DNA of 11,123 nt from UBA8389 sp964472175 (GTDB lineage Bacteria > Bacteroidota > Bacteroidia > Bacteroidales > UBA1402). The first letter of the stretch is position 1. Every line of letters starts with the position of its first letter. Of the stretch, positions 1-6,536 are shown one piece after another. The position numbers and the translations under genes are program-made. The notes beneath the pieces were generated by a model that saw only the letters and a list, made by a program, of their open reading frames with translations, did no database searches and had not been told where the DNA came from. The DNA lies in contig CAYYJF010000057.1 of the NCBI GenBank assembly GCA_964472175.1, positions 1 through 11,123 on the forward strand. The letters run 5' to 3'.

Positions 1-87
1 TACCGTTTCCAAGCAAAGAACGGTGCAATCCGGGTTTGATCATCAAATCTTCGTTGGTAATTTTTCCGGTTACAATCAATCTATTGC
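1..87. other. Window edge, unassigned; open frames on both strands
   Basis: This stretch lies downstream of the ATPase gene. On the minus strand a frame is open from the ATPase stop to the window edge and contains an ATG at 41-43 (it would begin MIKPGLHRSLLGNG), so a second minus-strand gene could start here. On the plus strand another frame is open from base 2 to a TAA at 89-91, which could be the tail of a gene converging on the ATPase. Both are too short to recognise, and I cannot choose between them. No hairpin terminator is evident. Confidence 0.25.
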
Positions 88-1272
88 TTAAAAGAGCTCT
101 TTCGGGTTAATCTTCAAAAATTCTTCATAAGGAATTCCGCCTGTACCGACCAGTAGCATCTTATTAGGATGGAATTTCTCATTGAATATGCCCATTCCTT
201 TGTTATCTGCACTGGCACCGCTTTTTACTTCCAATCCAATTACCTTATCTCCTTTTTCAAGTATAAAATCAACCTCATTATTACCCTCTCGCCAGTAATG
301 GAGATTATACCTCTCGGATATTGAATGATTGAGCAAATGAGCGCCCACAGACGATTCAACCAATCTGCCCCACAGTTTTGGGTTCACAATGGCAGTCGAA
401 TAGGTTTCGTCATCCTGCGATGTTAATAATGCGTTATTATATACTTGGAATTTCGGACTAGAAGACCGTTGACGGATTACACTTCCGGCATATTTTTCTA
501 CTCCCCCTAACAGGCCACAATCAGACAACAATTTAAGGTAGTTTGCTAAAGTGGTTGTATTACCAGCATCCTGAAGCTGACCGGTAATTTTGGTATATGA
601 AAGAATCTGTCCTGAGTACAAACAGCCAAGTTCAAATAGTCGTTTTAACAATGCGGGTTTGTCCACGCGGGTTAGCATCAAAATATCTTTGGAAATACTG
701 GTCTCTATGAGCGAATCCTTTATATAACTTTTCCAGCGCTCTTCATCATTGGTCAATAAAGCAGAACCGGGATATCCTCCGAAATAAATATACTGCTCGA
801 TAGACCAGCCAAAAGCAGTTTCCATTTCGGCAAATGACCAGTGCCCAAGATAAAACGTCTCAAAACGTCCGGCCAACGATTCAGTTAAGCCTTTCTGAAT
901 AAGAAGGCGGGATGACCCTAGCAGGATAACCTTTATGTTTGCTTTCTCTCGAGTATCCTTATCCCATTGCTGTTTGACAACTTCGCTCCAGTTATTTATC
1001 TTTTGTATCTCATCGATCACAAGAAGATATTCCGAAGCACCAGAGGCTTTCATTTTCAGCCGGGCCGTCTCCCATGCTTGCATCAGCCAAGCTGAGTTCG
1101 TTGCCGAGATAGCATCAGCCGACTCAGATACATATGATATAGACAATTGAGACAATAACTGATTTACCATAGTCGTTTTACCCACTTGGCGAGGCCCAAG
1201 AATTACCTGAATGAACTTTCGCGGCTCTTCTATTCTTGATTTAACTTGCTTCAAATAAGAACGTTCGTACAT
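88..1272 (-). CDS. AAA ATPase with DUF4143 C-terminal domain
   Basis: This is a 394-residue P-loop ATPase of the large family with an N-terminal AAA_14-type ATPase and a C-terminal DUF4143 region. The Walker A motif GPRQVGKT is at residues 26-33, Walker B LLVIDEIQ at 83-90 (D87, E88), a sensor-1-like LLGSS at 117-121, and a likely arginine finger at R136. A winged-helix-like stretch follows at about 200-260. The C terminus carries a PD-(D/E)XK nuclease-like pattern: E306, D335 in NEVDF, and E348-V-K350. Its length is normal for the family and the gene looks intact. Such proteins are abundant in Bacteroidota and archaeal genomes, often in mobile or variable regions. Their cellular role is not established, and toxin-antitoxin or defence roles have only been suggested. 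The ATG at 1272 is supported by a good promoter just upstream. The family call is sure and the function is not. Confidence 0.93.
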   Translation of the reverse strand: MYERSYLKQVKSRIEEPRKFIQVILGPRQVGKTTMVNQLLSQLSISYVSESADAISATNSAWLMQAWETARLKMKASGASEYLLVIDEIQKINNWSEVVKQQWDKDTREKANIKVILLGSSRLLIQKGLTESLAGRFETFYLGHWSFAEMETAFGWSIEQYIYFGGYPGSALLTNDEERWKSYIKDSLIETSISKDILMLTRVDKPALLKRLFELGCLYSGQILSYTKITGQLQDAGNTTTLANYLKLLSDCGLLGGVEKYAGSVIRQRSSSPKFQVYNNALLTSQDDETYSTAIVNPKLWGRLVESSVGAHLLNHSISERYNLHYWREGNNEVDFILEKGDKVIGLEVKSGASADNKGMGIFNEKFHPNKMLLVGTGGIPYEEFLKINPKELF

Positions 1273-1280
1273 TTTGAAAT

Positions 1281-1313
1281 AATTTACTCAATACTACAAG
1301 CAAATTTACTCAA
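1281..1313. repeat. Two 11-bp direct repeats, 22-nt period, over the ATPase promoter
   Basis: AATTTACTCAA occurs at 1281-1291 and again at 1303-1313. The second copy overlaps the -7 element, and the first lies between the predicted start of transcription and the ATG. A 22-nt period is about two helical turns, so both copies face the same side of the helix, as expected for a pair of repressor sites. No protein known to bind this motif can be named. Confidence 0.4.
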
Positions 1314-1331
1314 ATTCATGAGGTTGCCAAA
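1301..1331 (-). promoter_or_regulatory. Promoter of the DUF4143 ATPase gene
   Basis: Read on the minus strand, a -33 element TTTG (1328-1331) is followed by exactly 19 nt and a perfect -7 element TAAATTTG (1301-1308). This matches the Bacteroidota primary sigma consensus TTTG-N19..21-TAnnTTTG at every fixed base. Transcription would start near 1294-1296 and leave a leader of about 23 nt before the ATG at 1272. The sequence match is direct; its use as a promoter is inferred. Confidence 0.65.
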
Positions 1332-1466
1332 ATAAACTGATTTTTTTATTCACTCGTCTTCCATGCATTAAATAATTCAGCTTAAAATGTTGATAATAAG
1401 ATATCCTATGACCGATCTAAAGATGTGCAGGCTTTTCTTGATAACTCTATTAAAAGAAAGAGGTCT

Positions 1467-1765
1467 ATGAAAAATCGGTTAGAGGAGCAGATAATTTCCT
1501 TACAGGAATTAGTCGAAAGGTTAAGCGGTATTGCTTTCGAAATAAGAACACATACAAAGTCTATTATTGACCAAAGTGTAAACAAATCGGATTCAATGAC
1601 GACACTCCCCAAAGATGACAGTCTTATGAAGAAAGCCGTCAAACATGACAAGAATGGCGATATAGCGGACAGATTTCTTATTTTCGGATAGGTGCTAAGA
1701 TGGTCTTTCGGGAGAGTGACATTCAAGCTATACTTGAAAATGGGTTTCGTAATTCATTGAGATAA
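1467..1765 (+). pseudogene. Broken gene for a small helix-turn-helix (excisionase-like) protein
   Basis: Two pieces in different frames appear to belong to one small DNA-binding protein. The first (1467-1691, 74 residues) starts at an ATG preceded by AGAAAGAGG, a good ribosome binding site. It begins with a helical, probably coiled-coil stretch (MKNRLEEQIISLQELVERL). The second piece, open from 1649 to the TAA at 1763-1765, reads QEWRYSGQISYFRIGAKM, then VFRESDIQAILENGFRNSLR. That is the typical recognition helix, wing and C terminus of Bacteroidota HTH_17/MerR-like proteins found near conjugative and mobilisable elements. The first HTH helix is missing and the frame changes around 1640-1660, so a small deletion or indel is likely. 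The upstream frame is also open back to a TAA at 1383-1385, so a GTG at 1425 is an alternative start. An assembly or sequencing error at the junction cannot be excluded. Confidence 0.55.
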
Positions 1766-1925
1766 AAACACAACCTATTGCAAATAAGTTAAGCCGCAAG
1801 AACCCTTATTTAGGAAGCTTCTGGCTGATATGTGTTTGATACCCGTTTTAGAATGGTCACCAATACACTAATTTTGCACTTGGTGAACTGTTGCCAGATG
1901 GGTGTTCGTATATATACCCCAAATA
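1766..1925. other. Gene-free spacer, possible insertion-sequence end
   Basis: I find no plausible gene in this AT-rich stretch between the broken HTH gene and the terminator. It holds GTGTTTGATACCCGTTTTAG (1831-1850) closely followed by ATGGTCACC (1853-1861). Similar TGATACCC and GGTCACC words occur in the terminal repeats of some IS21-type elements of Bacteroidota, as I recall them. Only one unit is present and no transposase is visible, so the identification is a guess. Confidence 0.2.
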
Positions 1926-1961
1926 AATAGCTGCTCCGCAAACCATTGCGAAGCAGCTATT
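1926..1961 (-). terminator. Strong hairpin terminator after the GH43 gene
   Basis: A 14-bp stem with one C:A mismatch pairs 1926-1939 with 1948-1961 around the loop AAACCATT. On the minus strand it begins 13 nt after the GH43 stop codon and is followed by TTATTT-type T-rich sequence. The plus strand also has a short T run (1960-1964) after the stem, so it may work in both directions and shield the GH43 gene from transcripts coming from the left. Confidence 0.8.
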
Positions 1962-1973
1962 TTTATGTTGAAA

Positions 1974-3374
1974 TTACTTGATTTGCCACCAGTCAAAATT
2001 CATGAGATCTTTTTCGCCTCTGAAGACAAAAAACAAATCATGTACACCACTTACCTGCTGCAGAGAGGCTGTCAGCGTTCTCCAAAGATCGCCTTCGCCG
2101 GAGGTTTTCACCTCGACCTTGCCAATCAGTTTGCCATTGATCTGATCCAAACGCAGCTCGATGGTACCACCGTATTGAGAAGCCACGCTGACATCGATGG
2201 ACGAACATCCCTTGGAGAAATTAACACCCTGCACTTTGATGTAATCGCCGTTGTTGACAGAGGTAATAAAGATCCTGTCACCCAGTTTCTTGCCTCTGTT
2301 CCAAATGTCGCTTTTTTCCCAGATGTTTGTTTTTTGAGTTTTTAATCCTTCGCTGAAAGCCATGGTCTCGGCTTCAACACGTTTGTAAGGATTCAGGGTT
2401 TCAATTTGAGTGGCACCACTTTCAGCAGTCCAGAAAGGCAACTTTTGAATGGACCCATCTGCATTGAAGTTCAATTTTTCCACGCAAACCGAACGACGCT
2501 CGTAGTGGGCTGCCAAGGTTTGTTTCATAATGGCATAGTTGAAACCGAAAACATAGGTACTGCCTTTGTAATCGATGATACCGGGGTGGTTGCCACTGGA
2601 TCTCCTGTCACCGTCCATAATCATGCCGCCGTATGTCCAGGGTCCTGTAGGAGATTTGCTGGTCGCATATCCAATGCCTTCAGGACAACAAGTCGAAGCA
2701 TAAGACATGTAATAGCGATTGTTCTTTTTGAACACCCAGGGACCTTCCTGGTAATGGAATGGATCCGGTTGATTTCTGACTTTGGCAAATGAAGGATCCT
2801 TGATGGGTTCGCCTATGCAGGAAATCATGTCTTTGTTCAATTTGACATACCACAAGTTGGGATTGCCCCAATAGAGATATATCTGCCCGTCATCGTCAAT
2901 GAGAATGGTGGGGTCGATGCTGTCGAATTTTCCTCCTATAAGCGCTTTGCCAATGGGGTCTTTGAATGGACCGTAGGGGTTGTCGGCCACCAAAACGCCG
3001 ATTCCGCGACCCTGAACAGGGCAATACATGTAAAACTTGCCGTCTTTTTCAATGACTTGTGGTGCCCATGCGCCATTTTCAAAACCTCCCCATCCGGAAA
3101 TGGATTTGTCGGCCCACTTAAAATCATTCAAGGAAGCCACTTGCCCTTTATCCGTCCAGTTAACCATGTCGGTCGAGGTGTAGAGCAACCAGTTTTGCAT
3201 CACAAAGGTTTCGGCATGATCTTCATCGTGGCTGGTGTATAAAAAAACGGTATCATGATAAACCAGGGGTGCCGGATCGGCTGTGTACTTGGTTTGAATG
3301 ATGGGGTTGTGCGCGTTTGCCTGCAGGATGCAGGACAAAACGAACAGCATACTGACAAATTTCTTTGTGTTCAT
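1974..3374 (-). CDS. Secreted GH43 glycosidase with C-terminal CBM6-like module
   Basis: This 466-residue protein is a predicted exported hemicellulase of family GH43, probably an arabinofuranosidase or beta-xylosidase acting on arabinoxylan or related side chains. Residues 1-21 form a signal peptide (cleavage after QANA). The five-bladed propeller spans about 22-325, with the family's three acidic residues visible: general base D33 in YTADPAP, pKa modulator D154 in SIDPT, and general acid E210 in YQEGPW. The family's conserved histidine is probably H263 in GNHPG. Residues about 330-466 look like a CBM6 module (start KRVEAETMAFSEG, end NFDWWQIK). It resembles proteins often labelled endo-1,4-beta-xylanase D, a misleading name for this family. 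Subfamily and true substrate cannot be fixed by reading. The gene is divergent from a sensor-regulator, with its own terminator and no SusC/SusD partner. It has no lipobox, so it is probably periplasmic or released. Confidence 0.92.
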   Translation of the reverse strand: MNTKKFVSMLFVLSCILQANAHNPIIQTKYTADPAPLVYHDTVFLYTSHDEDHAETFVMQNWLLYTSTDMVNWTDKGQVASLNDFKWADKSISGWGGFENGAWAPQVIEKDGKFYMYCPVQGRGIGVLVADNPYGPFKDPIGKALIGGKFDSIDPTILIDDDGQIYLYWGNPNLWYVKLNKDMISCIGEPIKDPSFAKVRNQPDPFHYQEGPWVFKKNNRYYMSYASTCCPEGIGYATSKSPTGPWTYGGMIMDGDRRSSGNHPGIIDYKGSTYVFGFNYAIMKQTLAAHYERRSVCVEKLNFNADGSIQKLPFWTAESGATQIETLNPYKRVEAETMAFSEGLKTQKTNIWEKSDIWNRGKKLGDRIFITSVNNGDYIKVQGVNFSKGCSSIDVSVASQYGGTIELRLDQINGKLIGKVEVKTSGEGDLWRTLTASLQQVSGVHDLFFVFRGEKDLMNFDWWQIK

Positions 3375-3414
3375 TGGTTCAATGTTTTAGGTTGGTGTTT
3401 TTAAATTGGTGTGG

Positions 3415-3444
3415 TAAAAGTAGGGTGGAAAACCTCTTAACAAC
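3415..3444 (-). promoter_or_regulatory. Candidate promoter of the GH43 gene
   Basis: On the minus strand GTTG (3441-3444) is followed by 18 nt and TACTTTTA (3415-3422). Each element differs from the Bacteroidota consensus (TTTG, TAnnTTTG) at one base and the spacing is one short. A promoter of this modest quality fits a gene that needs an activator, such as the divergent AraC-type regulator. The leader would be about 35 nt. Confidence 0.4.
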
Positions 3445-3481
3445 GGATACACAGGTTACAAATACGTGTATTTTTGATACA

Positions 3482-3512
3482 TTTCATCAAAACGTATTTT
3501 CCATTACCTTTG
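3482..3512 (+). promoter_or_regulatory. Candidate promoter of the sensor-regulator gene
   Basis: TTTC (3482-3485) is followed by 19 nt and a perfect -7 element TACCTTTG (3505-3512). Transcription would begin near 3518, giving a very short leader before the ATG codons at 3530 and 3539. This placement supports starting the protein there and not at the in-frame ATG further upstream. The roughly 40 bases between this promoter and the GH43 promoter would be the natural place for a shared operator, though I see no clear inverted repeat there. Confidence 0.5.
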
Positions 3513-3529
3513 AAGTCCCGATTCATGGC

Positions 3530-6415
3530 ATGCTAAAAATGAGGCAGTTTGTATTTGTTTTATGGACCTTTTGTTGTTTCTGGTTGCATTCAAACGCCCA
3601 GGGCGTACGTTTGTTTACATCGGCCGACGGACTTCCGGGAAGTCAGTTTGCATCGATGGGTGCAGATGCGCTAGGAAACGTTTGGTCGTGTCATTACGGA
3701 GGACTGAGTCGGTTTGATGGCATGGTTATAAAGACTTTTTATGAGTCACCGGCAAGCAATGGCTTGAGAAGCAATACCATTTTTCGTTTTGTGACCGATG
3801 CCCTGGGACAAAGTTGGGTTTGTACGTCCAATGGCTTGCAGCGCTATCATCCAAAAACCGAATGGTTTGAAAATATTCCTTTGGAAAAGGCTGCATTTAA
3901 TGTCCGGAATAAGCAGAAATCCTACCAGATTTCAGCATTGGCATTTATTCCGAAAACCAACCTGATGTTGGTCTGTGCGGGGAATCAGGGCTTTTGTCTG
4001 GTCGATATTCAGACACATCAACCCGTGCAGAATCCGAATCATCCCTTGTTGCTGATGTTGAAGAAGGTGATGGGCAGGGGCGTTTTCTGCGATTCAAAAA
4101 ACAGGCTTTGGGTGGTTTCAGACAAGTTGTTGCTATTTGATTTGAATACGTATAAACCATTGAATTACAAGGTGGAGCTTGTGCGTGGCGTAACGCCGAC
4201 GAATATGGAAGTCACGGATTTGCTTCAGGATGCTCAAACAGGTGCTGTTTTGGTCGCCGACAATTGGAATGGTGTCTTTCTTTTTGATGAACGGAATCAA
4301 ACCCTTCGGTCATTTTCCACAAAAGCTACACCTTATATTCATGTACAGTGTTTGTTGCAACTTCAGAATGGGGACATTTTGGTAGGGTGTGAAAAGAACG
4401 GCATCGGGAAACTTGACTTTAAAAACCATCTAATAGAAGCGTTTCCAATCAAGGATGCTCCACTCCAATTGGAGAAAAGCAAAATCCATGCCTTGTATGA
4501 AGATGCATGGAAGAATTTGTACGTTGGAATTTTTCAAAAAGGATTGCTGGTGGTTCCCGCTTTGACCGATGGCTTTCGATTTCAAAAACTATTGACAGCC
4601 GGCAATACCACCATTCAGTCGGCAGTAACTTCCATGGTTCAGGCACCAAACGGAGAGATGATGGTCTGTACCGACGGGGAAGGCGTTTTTGCCGGTGCAT
4701 GGGTGGACAACCTTTCAAAAATTCAGATGCCTTCCAATTGCAATGGCAGCATCCAGGATGTGGCCACGGCCAAAGATGGTCGCGTGTGGATGGGTGCTTA
4801 TGGCAGCGGCTTGTTTGGACAAAAGGGTGGGGTTGTCACCTCCATGCAAAACAACAGTGCTTTGCTCAACAAAAACGTCAGCCGTTTGCTGCTCGACAAA
4901 TCCCAAACAAACCTGTATATCGGTTCGGTCGGCGGCGGTTTGATTCAATTAGACATAAAGTCTGGCATCTATAAAAAAATACCTTTGGAATCGACACTCG
5001 TTTTTACCCTGTACGAAGACGCCAAACAGCGGATATGGATAGGGGGGACCGAATGTTTTTGCTATGATCCAAGGCTCAAGAGGCTATTGCCTTTCACCTT
5101 TAAAGGTCTCGAAAATGTCATGATACAATCGTTTTTGCAGGTCGGTAATCAGATGTATATCGGCACCACCAATGGCTTGTTTGTTTTCGATGAAAAAAAC
5201 GATCAATGTCGGCGTTTTCCATTCATGGATGACGGGCGCGTCACAACGGTGCTTTCCATGATTGAAAGTGGCGCATGGGTATGGATGTCCACCAATAAAG
5301 GGCTAATGCGCATTCATCCACGCAATCATAGTTATCGCATGTATGCGACCTATGAAATCAAGAAAGTGGGCGATTTTCACCGGAATGCAGTTTTTAGAAA
5401 AGCCGACGGAAAACTTGTCTTTGGTGGAGACCACGGGGTGGTATCATTCAATCCAAAAGCCATCGAACAAAACAAGACCCTGCATGCAAGTCCGCAGTTC
5501 AACACCCTGCAGGTGAATGGGAAAGACGTTGATTATAAGGTCAATGCAAGCTCCCAAATCATGGATGCAGCCATTGGTTTCGTGTCCAAAATTCGCCTGC
5601 CATATCCCTTGAATTCTTTTTCTGTCGGGTTTTCCACCAATAACTATGCTTTGTCCTCCAGGTTGACTTTTCAGTATCAGTTGCAGGGTTTGGAAACCGA
5701 TTGGCATACAGCCTCGCCCGAAAATCCAAGAGCGGTATATCACCAGCTGCCCCCCGGGAAATACACTTTGCTGGTGCGAAGCTTGAATGAAAACCAGGAA
5801 GTAGAGCGTGTTGAAAAAAGCTTAAAAGTGGTTGTGTTGCCGCCATGGTATTGGACATGGTGGATGAAGTCCATCTATTTAATGTTCTTATTGGCTTTTG
5901 CGCTAATCCAATATCGGGCATATCAAAACCGACAAATGGCCAAAAAAAGATTGAGAGATTTGATGGGTGAATTCTTAAAAATTAAAGAGACGTACCAGCA
6001 ACTGCTTCAAAAACAGGTCCCTGTACATTTGGCTTCCCCCAATCAAATGGAAACAAAACTCAAAAACCTGATCATGGAGGTCATTGTTTCCCATTTGGCT
6101 GATCCGAATTTCAGCGTAGAACAACTTAGTGCAGCAGTTGGATTGAGTCGGGTTCACCTGTACCGAAAAACCAAGGAACTGTTTCAATGCGCACCCAACG
6201 ACTTGTTGAAATCTGTCCGCCTGAAAAAAGCAGGTCTGATGCTGGTGCAGGGCAAAGGAAGCATTTCTGAAATTGCCTATCAGGTGGGTTTTTCCGAACC
6301 GTCCTATTTTTCAAAATCGTTTAAAAGCTTCTATAACATGACCCCAAAAGCCTTTATTTCCACATATCGGGATCATTATGACGACGAAACCGTTCAGCAA
6401 CTTTTTGATCTTTGA
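3530..6415 (+). CDS. Transmembrane sensor-regulator: two-propeller/Y_Y_Y sensor joined to AraC HTH, no kinase
   Basis: This 961-residue protein (958 if it starts at the ATG at 3539) most likely senses a carbohydrate in the periplasm and controls transcription directly. The N terminus is a signal peptide or anchor ending near SNAQ (about residue 25). Residues about 25-690 contain many reg_prop-like repeats (GLPGSQFASM, DALGNVWSC, GGLSRFDG, DALGQSWVC, SNGLQRYHP), the double beta-propeller of hybrid two-component sensors. A Y_Y_Y domain spans about 694-768 (QYQLQGLETDW, LPPGKYTLLVR). One membrane helix lies at about 780-802, then a short linker (RLRDLMGEFLKIKETYQQLL). An AraC-type domain covers 847-950 with both HTH units (FSVEQLSAAVGLSRVHLYRK; ISEIAYQVGFSEPSYFSKSF). 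Unlike classical hybrid systems there is no HisKA, HATPase or receiver domain: only about 45 residues separate the membrane helix from the AraC domain. The divergent GH43 gene is its probable target. The frame is open back to 3365, but that would overlap the GH43 start and lacks a signal peptide. Confidence 0.9.
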   Translation: MLKMRQFVFVLWTFCCFWLHSNAQGVRLFTSADGLPGSQFASMGADALGNVWSCHYGGLSRFDGMVIKTFYESPASNGLRSNTIFRFVTDALGQSWVCTSNGLQRYHPKTEWFENIPLEKAAFNVRNKQKSYQISALAFIPKTNLMLVCAGNQGFCLVDIQTHQPVQNPNHPLLLMLKKVMGRGVFCDSKNRLWVVSDKLLLFDLNTYKPLNYKVELVRGVTPTNMEVTDLLQDAQTGAVLVADNWNGVFLFDERNQTLRSFSTKATPYIHVQCLLQLQNGDILVGCEKNGIGKLDFKNHLIEAFPIKDAPLQLEKSKIHALYEDAWKNLYVGIFQKGLLVVPALTDGFRFQKLLTAGNTTIQSAVTSMVQAPNGEMMVCTDGEGVFAGAWVDNLSKIQMPSNCNGSIQDVATAKDGRVWMGAYGSGLFGQKGGVVTSMQNNSALLNKNVSRLLLDKSQTNLYIGSVGGGLIQLDIKSGIYKKIPLESTLVFTLYEDAKQRIWIGGTECFCYDPRLKRLLPFTFKGLENVMIQSFLQVGNQMYIGTTNGLFVFDEKNDQCRRFPFMDDGRVTTVLSMIESGAWVWMSTNKGLMRIHPRNHSYRMYATYEIKKVGDFHRNAVFRKADGKLVFGGDHGVVSFNPKAIEQNKTLHASPQFNTLQVNGKDVDYKVNASSQIMDAAIGFVSKIRLPYPLNSFSVGFSTNNYALSSRLTFQYQLQGLETDWHTASPENPRAVYHQLPPGKYTLLVRSLNENQEVERVEKSLKVVVLPPWYWTWWMKSIYLMFLLAFALIQYRAYQNRQMAKKRLRDLMGEFLKIKETYQQLLQKQVPVHLASPNQMETKLKNLIMEVIVSHLADPNFSVEQLSAAVGLSRVHLYRKTKELFQCAPNDLLKSVRLKKAGLMLVQGKGSISEIAYQVGFSEPSYFSKSFKSFYNMTPKAFISTYRDHYDDETVQQLFDL

Positions 6416-6536
6416 TGCCTTCCAAAAAAAAATATTTCATACCATCCTATTAAAAAATAATGATACTTATTTTGTGAAATAAAAACAATTGCTTTTCTTT
6501 GTGGCATAGATGTATAGAACACTAAACCAATATGCC
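6416..6536. other. Spacer before the ABC operon
   Basis: This AT-rich spacer separates the regulator gene from the ABC transporter operon. I see no convincing hairpin after the regulator stop, so its terminator is either weak or absent and read-through into the operon is possible. The right half holds the operon promoter described separately. Confidence 0.5.
6471..6501 (+). promoter_or_regulatory. Promoter of the ABC-GntR operon
   Basis: A perfect -33 element TTTG (6471-6474) is followed by 19 nt and TTTCTTTG (6494-6501), which differs from the Bacteroidota -7 consensus TAnnTTTG at one position. Transcription would start near 6507. That makes the ATG at 6510 almost leaderless and favours the ATG at 6537. 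The GntR protein encoded third in the operon probably acts here, but no clear palindrome is visible. Confidence 0.55.

Noticed and set aside
1640..1660. Programmed frameshift joining the two HTH pieces
   Set aside because: There is no slippery heptamer or downstream stimulatory structure evident, and part of the HTH appears to be missing, so a simple mutation is more likely.
1406..1726. 106-residue minus-strand frame opposite the HTH fragment
   Set aside because: The plus strand has a ribosome binding site and a recognisable HTH C terminus. The minus reading is a composition shadow with no motif.
1902..2345. 147-residue plus-strand frame over the end of the GH43 gene
   Set aside because: It is antisense to a gene with clear catalytic motifs and a CBM6-like module, starts within the terminator stem region, and has no recognisable features.
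3365..3529. Upstream in-frame extension of the sensor-regulator (start at 3365)
   Set aside because: It would overlap the first codons of the GH43 gene and place its coding sequence over the promoter region. It also buries the obvious signal peptide that begins at 3530/3539.
4507..4974. 155-residue plus-strand frame inside the sensor-regulator gene
   Set aside because: It is a shadow of the propeller-coding region, with low-complexity Arg/Gly/His composition typical of out-of-frame reading.
6509..6524. Operator for the GntR protein (AGATGTATAGAACACT)
   Set aside because: Position just after the promoter is suitable, but the two halves (ATGT and ACAC) match only partly and such short imperfect palindromes are common by chance.
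6510..6536. ATG at 6510 as start of the ABC ATPase
   Set aside because: It lies within a few bases of the predicted transcription start and adds nine residues not typical of the family. The ATG at 6537 gives the normal MIEIKNL beginning.
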